A stretch of DNA of 64,000 nt. It comes from CAYNHZ01 sp964397445 (GTDB taxonomy: Bacteria > Bacteroidota > Bacteroidia > Bacteroidales > UBA932). The stretch covers positions 434,001-498,000 of the forward strand of contig CAYNHZ010000001.1 of the NCBI GenBank assembly GCA_964397445.1, read 5' to 3'. A model generated the notes under the pieces. It was given only the letters and a program-made list of their open reading frames with translations, did no database searches and had not been told where the DNA came from. Within the stretch, counting starts at the first letter, position 1, and each line of letters begins with the position of its first letter. Positions 53,571 through 62,868 of this stretch are shown here, one piece after another. A program made the position numbers and the translations under genes.

Positions 53571-54242
53571 TTATGGCTTAATAGTCAGATATTTCAGCTC
53601 TTCCTTATAATGATATATCCAAAGATTGTAATCAATACCTATCTTAGGATATAGTTCAAATACATCATCAGCAGCATTTGAAAGCCCTAATTCACCCTTT
53701 ACATATTTCAAATTACCGGAAAGGGGAATCTCACTATTGAGAAGAAACTCCTTAGGGATAAAATCGGGTATTGACCCCTCCACTTTTTGAGAATACCCCT
53801 CTTTTGCCTCAACGAACCGAGTCATAATTGTCTCAGCTCCGGAAGCTGCAACCTCTCCATCATTGAATACTATTGAAATATACTCATTGCCGTAGGCACA
53901 TTGTAATTGGTATTTTGACAGACAGACAAAGCCCCCTTTGATCAGGTAATCTACTTTGAGCGGTTTGAAAAGGTGAATGGAATATATTCCGAATGCATCA
54001 ACAGGGGTGTCCATTTGAAATATTTCCATTGAATAGCTAAAATTGTTATATATTATATTCTTGACAGTCAGTTTTTTGAATCCATATTCAAGAAATAAAT
54101 CGGAACCTCCGTTCATATAACCATAAAGTGCCTCCCCTTCATAATTTCTCTCATTTATAACCTCTTGAGAATAACAATATTTGGGAGAGATTGAGATTAT
54201 TACGAGCAATAATGCGGTAATATGTATTCTTTTTAAAATCAT
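53571..54242 (-). CDS. Exported DUF6599-like protein
   Basis: 223 residues from ATG 54242; a TTG one codon earlier is less likely. A signal peptide (HITALLLVIISISPKYCYS) is followed by the recognisable EGEALYGYMNGGSDLFLEYGF and MEIFQMDTPVDAFGIYSIH, features I associate with DUF6599. The start codon overlaps the DUF362 stop by one base (TGATG), so translation is coupled. No catalytic residues can be proposed. The coupling suggests the two products act together in the envelope. Confidence 0.65.
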   Translation of the reverse strand: MILKRIHITALLLVIISISPKYCYSQEVINERNYEGEALYGYMNGGSDLFLEYGFKKLTVKNIIYNNFSYSMEIFQMDTPVDAFGIYSIHLFKPLKVDYLIKGGFVCLSKYQLQCAYGNEYISIVFNDGEVAASGAETIMTRFVEAKEGYSQKVEGSIPDFIPKEFLLNSEIPLSGNLKYVKGELGLSNAADDVFELYPKIGIDYNLWIYHYKEELKYLTIKP

Positions 54243-55408
54243 CAAATGTTTATCAACTCTATTTTGTCAATATCTGCAATACCAAGACCCATATCTTGGG
54301 CCATAGTTGCATATTTATATCCTTTAGGTGAATCGCTTTTCTGAATCCCCTCCTCAATCCTTTTCTTGATCACAATGTCGTGTCCGATACGATCTACAGC
54401 AACAGGATCGCTACCAACCATAATGAGATTGTAGTTGCAAATGTATTGAGGATTTGCACCAGGGCCCCCTTCAAAACACCCTTTCATTCCATCTACTATA
54501 TTTAGCACAACCTTGTCTCTTATGGCTGGAAAGGCACAAATGTAGGCGCAAGTGTGGTGCCAAAACTGTTTATGAAGCCTTCCTGTATTTGAGATTGAAC
54601 CAAATGCAAGATTTTTCATACATAGTGTAACTGCAGAGCCTGCATTCTTCAAAATTGGGATATTGATAATCTTATCCACCTCTTGTGTCACTATCTTTGT
54701 TAAATATGAATTTTTTCCTCCATTAACCATATATGGCAGAGTATAGACATCATATTCACCCTCAACATCAGCGTAAAAGAATGTGTTATTATCTATCCTA
54801 TCAAGCCCGTAAAGTTTTCCGTCAGCTCCATACATACTCCCCTTCTCATCTGCATATTCGGTGGCAGATATTTTTATATCGGGATAATTCTCTTTTGTAT
54901 AACCTGCGTTTTTGAGGTTTTCTGTACGCCTGTCCCATATAACTATATTCTCTTTTGGAATACCTGCCTCCACTAATTGTTTGATAACAGATTTTGTTAC
55001 AGCGTGTGAGGTTGATAGAAGATTATCCCCGATTGGGTTGACTTTAAGCCCTATGATATCTTTTGGAGAGACAAACTGCCGCCAAGCTTTCTTTAAACTT
55101 TTTGAGCCTGTAAGGGCAAGCAATGAGGATTTAATCATCTCGTAAGCTGCCTTTTCTGAAGGGACGGAATCCACAACACAATTTTCATCCTTTGCTACAA
55201 CCACCTTTCCTGGATATCTCCCTGGTAAAGACATTTTTGTTCTCGGAATTGCAAGAATCTTGTCAATATTTGTCTCAGGAAGTTCTTGTGGAAATAGAAG
55301 TTCCGAAGAGGTCTCTGAGGCTTTAAGTACCGGAGCGGCTGCAATAGCAACGCCACTTGCAGAGACTATTTTAAAGAAATTTCGTCTGTTCATTTGAATA
55401 GTTTTCAT
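54242..55408 (-). CDS. Tat-exported DUF362 protein
   Basis: 388 residues, or 383 if translation begins at ATG 55393. The MNRRNFFKIVSASGVAIAAAP segment is a Tat signal and starts exactly at the second Met. The body matches DUF362: VGLKVNPIG-like loop (IGLKVNPIGDN), INIPILKNAGSAVTLCMKN, and VGSDPVAVDRIGHDIV near the end. No 4Fe-4S ferredoxin cysteines are present, unlike the longer DUF362-ferredoxin fusions. Function unknown. A TAACTTTG element at 55422-55415 ends 6 nt before the first ATG, favouring the second start. Coupled with the DUF6599-like gene. Confidence 0.78.
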   Translation of the reverse strand: MKTIQMNRRNFFKIVSASGVAIAAAPVLKASETSSELLFPQELPETNIDKILAIPRTKMSLPGRYPGKVVVAKDENCVVDSVPSEKAAYEMIKSSLLALTGSKSLKKAWRQFVSPKDIIGLKVNPIGDNLLSTSHAVTKSVIKQLVEAGIPKENIVIWDRRTENLKNAGYTKENYPDIKISATEYADEKGSMYGADGKLYGLDRIDNNTFFYADVEGEYDVYTLPYMVNGGKNSYLTKIVTQEVDKIINIPILKNAGSAVTLCMKNLAFGSISNTGRLHKQFWHHTCAYICAFPAIRDKVVLNIVDGMKGCFEGGPGANPQYICNYNLIMVGSDPVAVDRIGHDIVIKKRIEEGIQKSDSPKGYKYATMAQDMGLGIADIDKIELINI

Positions 55409-55414
55409 ACTTCA

Positions 55415-55422
55415 CAAAGTTA
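55415..55422 (-). promoter_or_regulatory. -7 element of the DUF362 operon
   Basis: TAACTTTG on the reverse strand, an exact TAnnTTTG match. It sits 6 nt before ATG 55408 and 21 nt before ATG 55393. Confidence 0.5.
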
Positions 55423-55446
55423 AATATTTTCAGACTGATATATATA

Positions 55447-55454
55447 TATATTTG
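55447..55454 (+). promoter_or_regulatory. -7 element of the BACON/DUF5689 gene
   Basis: TATATTTG, an exact TAnnTTTG match, 44 nt before the ATG. It is directly preceded by, and partly made of, an alternating AT run (55438-55450). Confidence 0.55.
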
Positions 55455-55498
55455 TAACGAAATATTTTCATTATTAGTCATTCTTAATCTATAATTAT

Positions 55499-58183
55499 AT
55501 GAAATTAAACAAAATTATTTCTTTTGCGATAGCAATTATTTGCATTGCATTAGCTGTGGGATGTGATAAAGATCCCATTGTAGAGCCGGCGGAGATTAAG
55601 GTATCTCAATCTGAAATTGATTTGGGTATTAAGCCAGCTCCTGTTACTATTACAATCGTTTCCAACCATAATTGGAAAATAGAGATGGAGGTTATCAATC
55701 CGATGGAGGGAGAGACCTCAAAATGGTTAAGTGTTTCACCACAAAGTGGTAATGGTGGTACAGCTGCTCAAACAATTACCCTTACCGCACAGGAAAATCC
55801 TGCAGACGGATATAAAAGGGGTGTAAAAGTTCGTTTCATTGCCGATAAAGCAAAGGATTCCATTATTGTACGCCAAGATGGAAAGGACAGGCCCGGTGTT
55901 CAAGTTACTAAGAGCATCAGCGAGATCAGAGCCCTTCAATCAAATATTGAGGAGGGAAAGGGTTATGTGATTAGCGATTCGTGGGTTGTTGAGGGGGTTG
56001 TTGTATCCGATTTATCAGAGGCTGGAAATAATGTCTCCAATAAGAGTATGATGATCCAAGACGATGTTAAAGAGAATAGCGGCTTGTGTGTCAGATTTAC
56101 CACTTCAACAGTATGTGTAGGGTTTAGTAAAGGTCAGAAAGTTAAGGTTGTCCTCACTAACGGAGCATTGTCATTGTACAACAAACAATTACAATTTACC
56201 CCTGAGTCTGATAATGCTGTTACAAAGATTGATGGAGGTAAGGCTTACGATGCAACTCCGATCACTGTCGATAATTTGAAAACAGGGAAATGGGAATCTA
56301 TGTATGTTTCCATTGAAAACTGCCAGGTAAAAGAGTCCGATCTCGGCGCTGTAATGGCAGGCAATATTAAGATGGAGACCCCCGACGCAAAAGATTTTGT
56401 GATGTACACAGGTACCTATGCGGCTTTTAAGGAGGATAAAGTACCTCAAGGCTCTGGAAAATTGAAAGGGCTTGCCGGTGTTTATCAAGAAGTTTATCAG
56501 ATTATTCCTGTTCTTGCTTCCGATATGGCAGGAATGACTCAGCCTCGATTTGATGGGGAAAGTGTCGCACCTATTGTGACAATACTTCCCGCTACAAGCG
56601 TGGGTGCGACATCAGCTGTTCTAAATGCTCAATTTACTTATGAAGGCAAAAAGAGTATTGATGAAGTTGGTTTTGAGTGGAAACTCTCTTCGGAAAACAC
56701 TTATAAAACTGTAACATTGGAGAATAAAACATCTCCACTCACCTATAAACTTGAAGGGTTACAAGGGGGAAAGAAATATGATTTTTTGGCATATGTAAAG
56801 ATTAATGGTGTGGTTACAAAGAGTGATAGTAAAGATTTCACGACAGTTGATCCTTCTGCTGCTGAGCACAAAAAGATTTCAGAAATCAGGGCTCTTAAAC
56901 CTACGAATCAATCCGAAAAGAAGACTATCGATCAAAATTGGAAAATATCTGGAACAGTTGTTTCTGATAAAGATGGTAAAAATGTGAATGGTAAATCAAT
57001 GTCTATTCAAGATGAATTACTACCAAATAGCGGTATTACTATAAGATTTGCTGCCAACCATAACTTTGTATTGGGAAGCACTGTAGATGTGTTCTTGTCT
57101 GATGCAGTTCTCTCCTTTTACAACGGACAGTTGCAATTGACGGTTTCAGGGGATGATAAAGTCAAGGTTACTGACGCAATTTCCCCGATTACTCTACCGG
57201 TTCGGATCTCTGTTGCTGAGCTTAATACCAATAATTACGAATCTATGTATGTAGTAATCAACGATACTAAAGTGGAGGCAGAGCATTCAGGTACAACTTT
57301 CTATAACGACACACATAAAGGAAATGTAAAAGTTTCTTCGGGTAGTGATGGATTTATAATGTATTCAGGAAAATCCTCTCTTTGGGCTTCTCAAGTTGTC
57401 CCTAATGGTGTTGGAAAGCTTTCAGGTTTAGCAGGTGTATATACCTCGAGTGGGACCACTGTATATCAGATTATGCCACAGAGAGAGAGCGATTTTAAAT
57501 ATATGATAAATAGTAATCTCAAATCTATATCGGATATAAGGAAATTACTCACGGAAAATTCATATTTAATCTCTGAGGATTATCAAATTGTCGGGGTTGT
57601 TGTTTCCAACGGCTTTACCGAGACAGGTGGTAATATAAATAACAAATCTCTTGCTATTCAAGATGGGTTTGGGGTAAACTCAGGTATTATCATAAGATTT
57701 TCAGATGCAAATAACAATAAATATAAATTGGGGGACGAAGTATCCGTATCTCTTATTAATGGGACTATATCCCTCTATAATGGTACTTACCAAATAACCC
57801 CGAAAGAGGATGCAAAAATCAAAATAACATCCACGCCAAACTCCCCTCTATTACCGATAGAGATATCATATGAACAGTTGAACACTACCGATTATCAATC
57901 AATGTATGTGCAGATTGCAAATGTCAAGGTTGCTGCTTCATTCTCAGGGAAGAAATTTTATGAGAATGTGACAGGTCATAAAGGCAATGTACTTATGGAG
58001 GTTTCAGGGACATCTAATACCTTCACAATGTACACTACATCATACGCTGCTTGGAAGGATACTGTTTTACCTACAGGTACAGGAAAGTTGAAAGGGTTAG
58101 GAGGTTGTTATAAATCAGGATCTAAAACAACATATCAGATTCAACCACAAAAAGCATCTGATTTTGAAGATCTTCAGAAATAA
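55499..58183 (+). CDS. Surface lipoprotein with BACON and three DUF5689 domains
   Basis: 894 residues. The signal IISFAIAIICIALAVGC predicts lipidation at Cys22. A BACON domain follows (about 30-130, with NHNWKIEME and LSVSPQSGNGG). DUF5689 repeat 1 (about 140-345) is followed by an Fn3-like domain (about 350-450), then DUF5689 repeats 2 (about 455-675) and 3 (about 680-894). Each repeat carries K-S-M/L-x-I-Q-D, a run ending in IRF or VRF, L-S-x-Y-N and a closing Q-I-x-P segment. DUF5689 is an OB-like module often found next to secreted nucleases and phosphatases. The endonuclease gene that follows fits this. The protein is probably a substrate-binding surface component. Confidence 0.82.
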   Translation: MKLNKIISFAIAIICIALAVGCDKDPIVEPAEIKVSQSEIDLGIKPAPVTITIVSNHNWKIEMEVINPMEGETSKWLSVSPQSGNGGTAAQTITLTAQENPADGYKRGVKVRFIADKAKDSIIVRQDGKDRPGVQVTKSISEIRALQSNIEEGKGYVISDSWVVEGVVVSDLSEAGNNVSNKSMMIQDDVKENSGLCVRFTTSTVCVGFSKGQKVKVVLTNGALSLYNKQLQFTPESDNAVTKIDGGKAYDATPITVDNLKTGKWESMYVSIENCQVKESDLGAVMAGNIKMETPDAKDFVMYTGTYAAFKEDKVPQGSGKLKGLAGVYQEVYQIIPVLASDMAGMTQPRFDGESVAPIVTILPATSVGATSAVLNAQFTYEGKKSIDEVGFEWKLSSENTYKTVTLENKTSPLTYKLEGLQGGKKYDFLAYVKINGVVTKSDSKDFTTVDPSAAEHKKISEIRALKPTNQSEKKTIDQNWKISGTVVSDKDGKNVNGKSMSIQDELLPNSGITIRFAANHNFVLGSTVDVFLSDAVLSFYNGQLQLTVSGDDKVKVTDAISPITLPVRISVAELNTNNYESMYVVINDTKVEAEHSGTTFYNDTHKGNVKVSSGSDGFIMYSGKSSLWASQVVPNGVGKLSGLAGVYTSSGTTVYQIMPQRESDFKYMINSNLKSISDIRKLLTENSYLISEDYQIVGVVVSNGFTETGGNINNKSLAIQDGFGVNSGIIIRFSDANNNKYKLGDEVSVSLINGTISLYNGTYQITPKEDAKIKITSTPNSPLLPIEISYEQLNTTDYQSMYVQIANVKVAASFSGKKFYENVTGHKGNVLMEVSGTSNTFTMYTTSYAAWKDTVLPTGTGKLKGLGGCYKSGSKTTYQIQPQKASDFEDLQK

Positions 58184-58201
58184 TTTCTGATAAAAATATT
58201 T

Positions 58202-58241
58202 AACTCTAAGGGTGGCTGATAAAGGTCATCCTTAGAGTTTT
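58202..58241 (+). terminator. Intrinsic terminator after the DUF5689 gene
   Basis: A 13-bp stem with one G-T pair (58202-58214 with 58227-58239), a 12-nt loop and a short T run. It separates this gene from the nuclease gene. Confidence 0.7.
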
Positions 58242-58305
58242 GTCATTGTATCTATGGAGATATTGAAAAATATGCATTACTTTGTAAATAATTAAAAATA
58301 TAGTT

Positions 58306-59475
58306 ATGAAACATTTATTAATTGTATTACTCTCCTCTTTAATAGTAATAGGCGGTTTTTTTCAATCTTGTAAACCTAATAATCCGGAAGTAGTTAATAA
58401 AGTTATTTTTCCATCAGACACTGTAGATAATATCTCTACAGCCCTTTTCTTTTCGATAGAGTCGTTATCGGATTGGACCATTTCTCTGAAATTCCCGGAA
58501 GGGACGGATGATTGGTGTCGTGTTTCACCCAATTCGGGAACAGGAACAAAGGGGGGATTAAAGTTGGAATACTCTAAGAATGAGTCCACGAATAATAGAA
58601 GTGTAGATGTTAAAGTTACCTTTTCAAAAGGGGAGATTATCACAAAGTTTGTTCAAATGCGCAATCTTAATCCTCAAGAGGTTTTGATTTCTGATAAGGT
58701 TGGACAGTGTATGGAGCTCCCTGTTGTCAAATCGGAAGATAGTTGTGTATTTGTAACCCATCATACTACAATCAAGAGCAATAGTGTGAGAAATTTCTCG
58801 ATATATTATGATGCGACAAAAGGGATCTCTCTATGGGTTGCATATCCTTTATGCTCATCATACTTAGGTAATTTAAGTCGTACTGACGAGTGGGGATATG
58901 ATCCGAAAATCCCTACTAAATACCAACCAAACTATTTCTCAGGGATAAAATCGACATACGGTGTTGGTGATTTAGATAGAGGACATCAGCTTCCATCAGC
59001 CTCTCGTCTTGCCAATGATGAGACAAATCGCCAAACTTTCTATTTTTCTAATATAACTGCGCAAAACTCTTCGCTAAATCAAGGGTTATGGGGAAATCTT
59101 GAGATAAAGGTTCGTGGAGAGTACATTCACTCTTGTGACACCCTTTATGTAGTTACAGGACCGATAGTTAAGACAGAGACTAATCCAAATATCGATTATA
59201 TTTATGATAAGATAACAGGAAAGAAAGCGACTATTATCCCAAAAGGTTATTATAAAGTGGTTTTAAAATATACTAAAGCTACCGAATCATTCTCGTCCAT
59301 AGGATTTAAGTTTGACAATAAGCCGGCAGATCACCTTTTCCCTTTAGCTTCAGATGCCTGTTCGGTCAAAGATATAGAGAAGATAACAGGGATAACCTTC
59401 TTCAATAATCTCCCCAATGAAATTAAGGAGAGTGTGAAAAGCCAATATGCACCCAAAGAGTGGAATCTGTATTAA
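58306..59475 (+). CDS. Secreted DNA/RNA non-specific endonuclease
   Basis: 389 residues with a lipoprotein-like signal (LIVLLSSLIVIGGFFQSC). Residues of about 25-120 look like a BACON-type beta domain (WCRVSPNSGTGTKGG). The nuclease domain carries the catalytic DRGH at 224-227 in GDLDRGHQLPSASR, and the Mg-binding Asn in NITAQNSSLNQGLWGNLE. This is the NucA/Serratia family, which cuts DNA and RNA outside the cell for nutrition or to clear extracellular DNA. The DUF5689/BACON gene upstream is ended by a terminator, so the two are neighbours rather than one operon. Confidence 0.92.
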   Translation: MKHLLIVLLSSLIVIGGFFQSCKPNNPEVVNKVIFPSDTVDNISTALFFSIESLSDWTISLKFPEGTDDWCRVSPNSGTGTKGGLKLEYSKNESTNNRSVDVKVTFSKGEIITKFVQMRNLNPQEVLISDKVGQCMELPVVKSEDSCVFVTHHTTIKSNSVRNFSIYYDATKGISLWVAYPLCSSYLGNLSRTDEWGYDPKIPTKYQPNYFSGIKSTYGVGDLDRGHQLPSASRLANDETNRQTFYFSNITAQNSSLNQGLWGNLEIKVRGEYIHSCDTLYVVTGPIVKTETNPNIDYIYDKITGKKATIIPKGYYKVVLKYTKATESFSSIGFKFDNKPADHLFPLASDACSVKDIEKITGITFFNNLPNEIKESVKSQYAPKEWNLY

Positions 59476-59487
59476 TAATTACACAAA

Positions 59488-59856
59488 ATGAATCTTTTAG
59501 GAAACATAATATGGATGCTGTTTGGAGGCCTTCTTATCTCTGTTGAATATCTTATCGGTGGCTTGATAGCTTGCCTCACAATAATAGGTATTCCCTTTGG
59601 CCTTCAACTATTTAAGTTAGCTGTTCTCTCCCTTGTTCCATTTGGACAAAAAGTAGAATATACCGAAAACAATATGGGTTGTGTAAACTCAGTTCTCAAT
59701 ATTATTTGGATATTTACAGGTGGTATATTGATATGCCTCTCCCACCTCGCCTTTGGGGTTCTTTTCTGCATAACCATAATAGGAATCCCATTCGGAAAGC
59801 AACATTTCAAACTTATGAGTCTCTCATTTACTCCTTTTGGAAGGAGGGTCGGATAA
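59488..59856 (+). CDS. yccF: YccF family inner membrane protein
   Basis: 122 residues with two copies of the YccF repeat: GLIACLTIIGIPFGLQLFKLAVLSLVPFG and FGVLFCITIIGIPFGKQHFKLMSLSFTPFG motifs, each after a TM helix. The length is that of the family. Function unknown. It begins 12 nt after the nuclease gene. Its last base directly abuts the end of the convergent C69 gene. Confidence 0.88.
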   Translation: MNLLGNIIWMLFGGLLISVEYLIGGLIACLTIIGIPFGLQLFKLAVLSLVPFGQKVEYTENNMGCVNSVLNIIWIFTGGILICLSHLAFGVLFCITIIGIPFGKQHFKLMSLSFTPFGRRVG

Positions 59857-61566
59857 CTATTTTACCAATAAAGTCTCTCCATTGTCCTCTTTTACAGCCT
59901 TTTTCCATTTTTCACTGTAACCAGGTTGGTCTGGTGAAGCAGGGATTGCAGGTGAGAAACCATTGTTGATAAACTTGCCATCCTTGTCAACTCTCTTGAT
60001 ATTGCCGTCTATATATTTGACTAACAAATAATTATCAAGTTCTTGCCAAGTTGTGAAAAGTTTTTGGGCAGTGGTATATGAGTAATTTGTCAGATATTCG
60101 CGCACTTGCTCCGAACTTTTCTTATTGGGTTTATCTCCTAAGATACGGAGTGCGTTTTTGTCGATATTGTTGATCTCTTCCAAACAACTGAGCTCGTGGT
60201 GATTTGCGACTGATTGTATCTCAGGGGCAAGCCTATCGTATAGCAAATATGCAAAATTGGTGATTCTATTTGTGACCCAGAATAATGAAGTAGGAGAGTA
60301 AGTAATCAAATTGCCATTACCAACCCTAATACACTCAGGAACTTTGGTTATTGAGGTGTAAATCGGAGTTAAACAAGATGTCGCAGCATCATCTACTCCA
60401 AACCAAAGGATTCCACCTATCTCATCTGGTAGCCAACTTCTCCCTTGACAAACAATCCAAAAGCCGGTTTGTTGGGTAGCTATAGCCCTCTCGTTGAGGT
60501 ACTCTTTACCATCATATTCAAAGTGCATAGGCCTCCATCTGTATGGGGTATGGTGTCCACCAGCCCCTATATCTGTGGTCATATCCATAGGAGTGCCCTC
60601 ATAATGATCTCTCATAACATCTGCAATATCTTTCATACCAACCTTTTGTGCGGGTTTGATAAATAGGGGCATCTTATTTTTAAGATTATAACCCATTGCA
60701 AAATCTAAATAATCATTAGCACTTTTTTCTCCGAAAGAGCCCTTTCCGAGAATGTTAAATGCACTCCAAACTCTTGCTTCGCATCCGCGAAGTGCGCCAA
60801 AATCGAGAGGTGCATAGGCGTCACAGAAACTAAACTCGGTATCTTCTCCATTGAAATAGCCCATCTCTTTTGCAAATGAGACAACATCTTTAGAGAACAA
60901 CCAATTATCTTTATCGTTAAAATTTATTTTGTCTATCCTTGACTGATTTGCGTGTGCACAAATATATCCATCAGGGACACGAGCAGCTACCCAAACAGCC
61001 CCTTTATTTACATTTTTACCATCGACCAACTTTGTCCCTTTCCCTATCATCTCCATAATCCACACCTCATCTTTATCCCCAATTGAAAATGATTCGCCAG
61101 AAGAGGCATATCCATATTTCTCAACAAATTCTGCCATAATAGAGATGGCTTCACGAGCGGTTTTTGCCCTTTGAAGTGTTACATAAATCAAAGAACCATA
61201 ATCGACAATACCTGTAGAATCATAGAGTTCGGCTCTTCCTCCGAAAGTTGTCTCAGTGATCATAACTTGGTGTTCGTTCATATTTCCTACAGTTTGATAT
61301 GTGCGGATAATTTGATTTATTTTGCCAAGATATTTTCCTGTATCCCACTCATATATATCCATTAAACTATTTTTCTTGAATAGTTCAGAGGGTTTGAAAT
61401 ATAGTTCACCGTATAATTGATGTGAATCTGCTGAATAGGAAACAAATACAGATCCGTCTTTTGATGCCCCCTTAGAGACCAAAACATTTGTACAAGCTTC
61501 TGCGTCTTGGAAGATGAGAAGAGAGAGAGAGATGCAAAAAGCGGTTTTAATTAAATTTTTTATCAT
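59857..61566 (-). CDS. C69 family dipeptidase
   Basis: 569 residues. After the signal peptide the mature N-terminus would be Cys25 (AEA-CTNVLVSKGASKDG), the N-terminal nucleophile of PepD-type C69 peptidases. Family landmarks are EDGS-like spacing, YGYASSGESFSIGDKDEVWIME and GCEARVWSAFNIL. It hydrolyses dipeptides, here in the periplasm, supporting amino acid scavenging typical of proteolytic Bacteroidales. No in-frame defects. Convergent with yccF with zero gap. Confidence 0.92.
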   Translation of the reverse strand: MIKNLIKTAFCISLSLLIFQDAEACTNVLVSKGASKDGSVFVSYSADSHQLYGELYFKPSELFKKNSLMDIYEWDTGKYLGKINQIIRTYQTVGNMNEHQVMITETTFGGRAELYDSTGIVDYGSLIYVTLQRAKTAREAISIMAEFVEKYGYASSGESFSIGDKDEVWIMEMIGKGTKLVDGKNVNKGAVWVAARVPDGYICAHANQSRIDKINFNDKDNWLFSKDVVSFAKEMGYFNGEDTEFSFCDAYAPLDFGALRGCEARVWSAFNILGKGSFGEKSANDYLDFAMGYNLKNKMPLFIKPAQKVGMKDIADVMRDHYEGTPMDMTTDIGAGGHHTPYRWRPMHFEYDGKEYLNERAIATQQTGFWIVCQGRSWLPDEIGGILWFGVDDAATSCLTPIYTSITKVPECIRVGNGNLITYSPTSLFWVTNRITNFAYLLYDRLAPEIQSVANHHELSCLEEINNIDKNALRILGDKPNKKSSEQVREYLTNYSYTTAQKLFTTWQELDNYLLVKYIDGNIKRVDKDGKFINNGFSPAIPASPDQPGYSEKWKKAVKEDNGETLLVK

Positions 61567-61655
61567 ATTAATTTATATTGTTAATTTTGTAAAGTTTAAA
61601 AAATTCTTTTAAATCACCAAAAAGTTTTTTACTTCACTCATTAATAAACTTGAAA

Positions 61656-62051
61656 ATGAATTATTTTGCCAAGATATTACTGCTGATCTTACTATTAACC
61701 GTAACCTATTTCTCTTTTGCGCAAGAGCAACAAAAGGTGAAAACTCCTGAGGAGATGGTTGTTGATGAGACTAATCGTTTGGAAAGGCTCCTAAAGCTTG
61801 AACCTCACCAAACTTTTTATGTGGATTCTATCCTTCAACACGATATGATAGCTATGTATAAAGAGATAGATAAGATGAAAGAGGCGGGTACTCAAGAGTT
61901 TACAGTGTATAAACAAATACAGGAAAAATGGCTTGATACTATAGAGGCTGCATATAAGAAAGTTTTCACTGAAGATCAATGGACAGAGTATCTTCGGATG
62001 CACGGTAAGCTCAAAAAAGAGTCAAAGAAGAAAAAACCCCGCACTAAATAG
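61656..62051 (+). CDS. Small secreted helical protein of unknown function
   Basis: 131 residues from ATG 61656; a TTG two codons earlier was not preferred. A signal peptide (ILLLILLLTVTYFSFAQ) is followed by a helical, charged mature part with TNRLERLLKLEPHQTFYVDSILQHD and a Lys-rich tail. It resembles small periplasmic Spy/LTXXQ-like or DUF4890-type proteins in plan (helix, L-x-x-x-Q/H repeats, E-D-Q-W), but identity is uncertain. Its 3' end overlaps the convergent PHP gene by 8 bp. Confidence 0.6.
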   Translation: MNYFAKILLLILLLTVTYFSFAQEQQKVKTPEEMVVDETNRLERLLKLEPHQTFYVDSILQHDMIAMYKEIDKMKEAGTQEFTVYKQIQEKWLDTIEAAYKKVFTEDQWTEYLRMHGKLKKESKKKKPRTK

Positions 62052-62868
62052 AGAGATAGTTCATCTCCCTCTTGTGAAAATAGGCTTCGTATTTAATCCC
62101 TGCCGATTTTGCTATCTCTATAAATCTATTGAAGTTCTCTCCGAGGCGGTTGGTGCTATGTGCATCAGAACCAAAACTTATCGCTTCACCACCGAATTCT
62201 ACAAATTTTTTAAGGATAGAGAGATCTAACAAAGGCTCTTTTCCTCTATAAATCTGATATGTTTTTGTGTTGATTTCAAAGGTCTTACCTTTGTTTACTA
62301 TCAGTTTGAGAATCTCTGAGATTATCTCCTCGAAATCACTTAAATAAATGGTAGATTCCGCGTAGGGGGAGTAGCGGGCTATGTAATCAAAATGACCTAA
62401 AATGTCAAAGTCTTCAAACAGGGATATACATCTGTAGATCTCCTCCAAATACTTTCCATAGGCCTCTTTATAGTTGTAATTTGTGTAGTAGTTTCCGTGA
62501 TAAGGATCAAGGCCATTTATGAAATGGAGGGATGCAATAACACAATCAAAAGAGTATCTCTTGGAAAACGATTTTATCTCTTCAATACAGTGAGACTGAA
62601 CCCCAATTTCAATCCCTTTCAGTAGTGTGATTTTTCTATTTTCAGAGGCTACTCTATCGATCTCTCTCTGTTGTTCTATTGGATCGAATTGAAATTTCAT
62701 AACCCCTGAAGGGACATCAAAATCGTAATGATCTGTTATGGATAATCCTGCAAGACCCATCTCCTCTGCCGCTTTTGCACACTCATCGATGGACATTTTT
62801 CCATCATCCGAAAAATAAGAGTGGGTGTGATTGTCGAATAGAGCTATTGAAATCTTGTTACTTTCCAT
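62044..62868 (-). CDS. PHP-domain phosphoesterase, histidinol-phosphatase-like
   Basis: 274 residues. Metal-binding PHP motifs are visible: DNHTHSYFSDDG at the N-terminus, SITDHYDFD, the Glu in LLKGIEIGVQ, DILGHFDYIARY and the C-terminal SFGSDAHSTNRLG. This is the HisK-type monofunctional histidinol-phosphate phosphatase family. A role in histidine synthesis is possible, but no his genes are near, and other phosphoesters are equally likely. Its start overlaps the end of the upstream lipoprotein gene by 25 bp. Confidence 0.85.
   Translation of the reverse strand: MESNKISIALFDNHTHSYFSDDGKMSIDECAKAAEEMGLAGLSITDHYDFDVPSGVMKFQFDPIEQQREIDRVASENRKITLLKGIEIGVQSHCIEEIKSFSKRYSFDCVIASLHFINGLDPYHGNYYTNYNYKEAYGKYLEEIYRCISLFEDFDILGHFDYIARYSPYAESTIYLSDFEEIISEILKLIVNKGKTFEINTKTYQIYRGKEPLLDLSILKKFVEFGGEAISFGSDAHSTNRLGENFNRFIEIAKSAGIKYEAYFHKREMNYLSI

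Noticed and set aside
55438..55450. CRISPR or other repeat array
   Set aside because: Only a simple dinucleotide run; no repeated units with unique spacers occur anywhere in the window.
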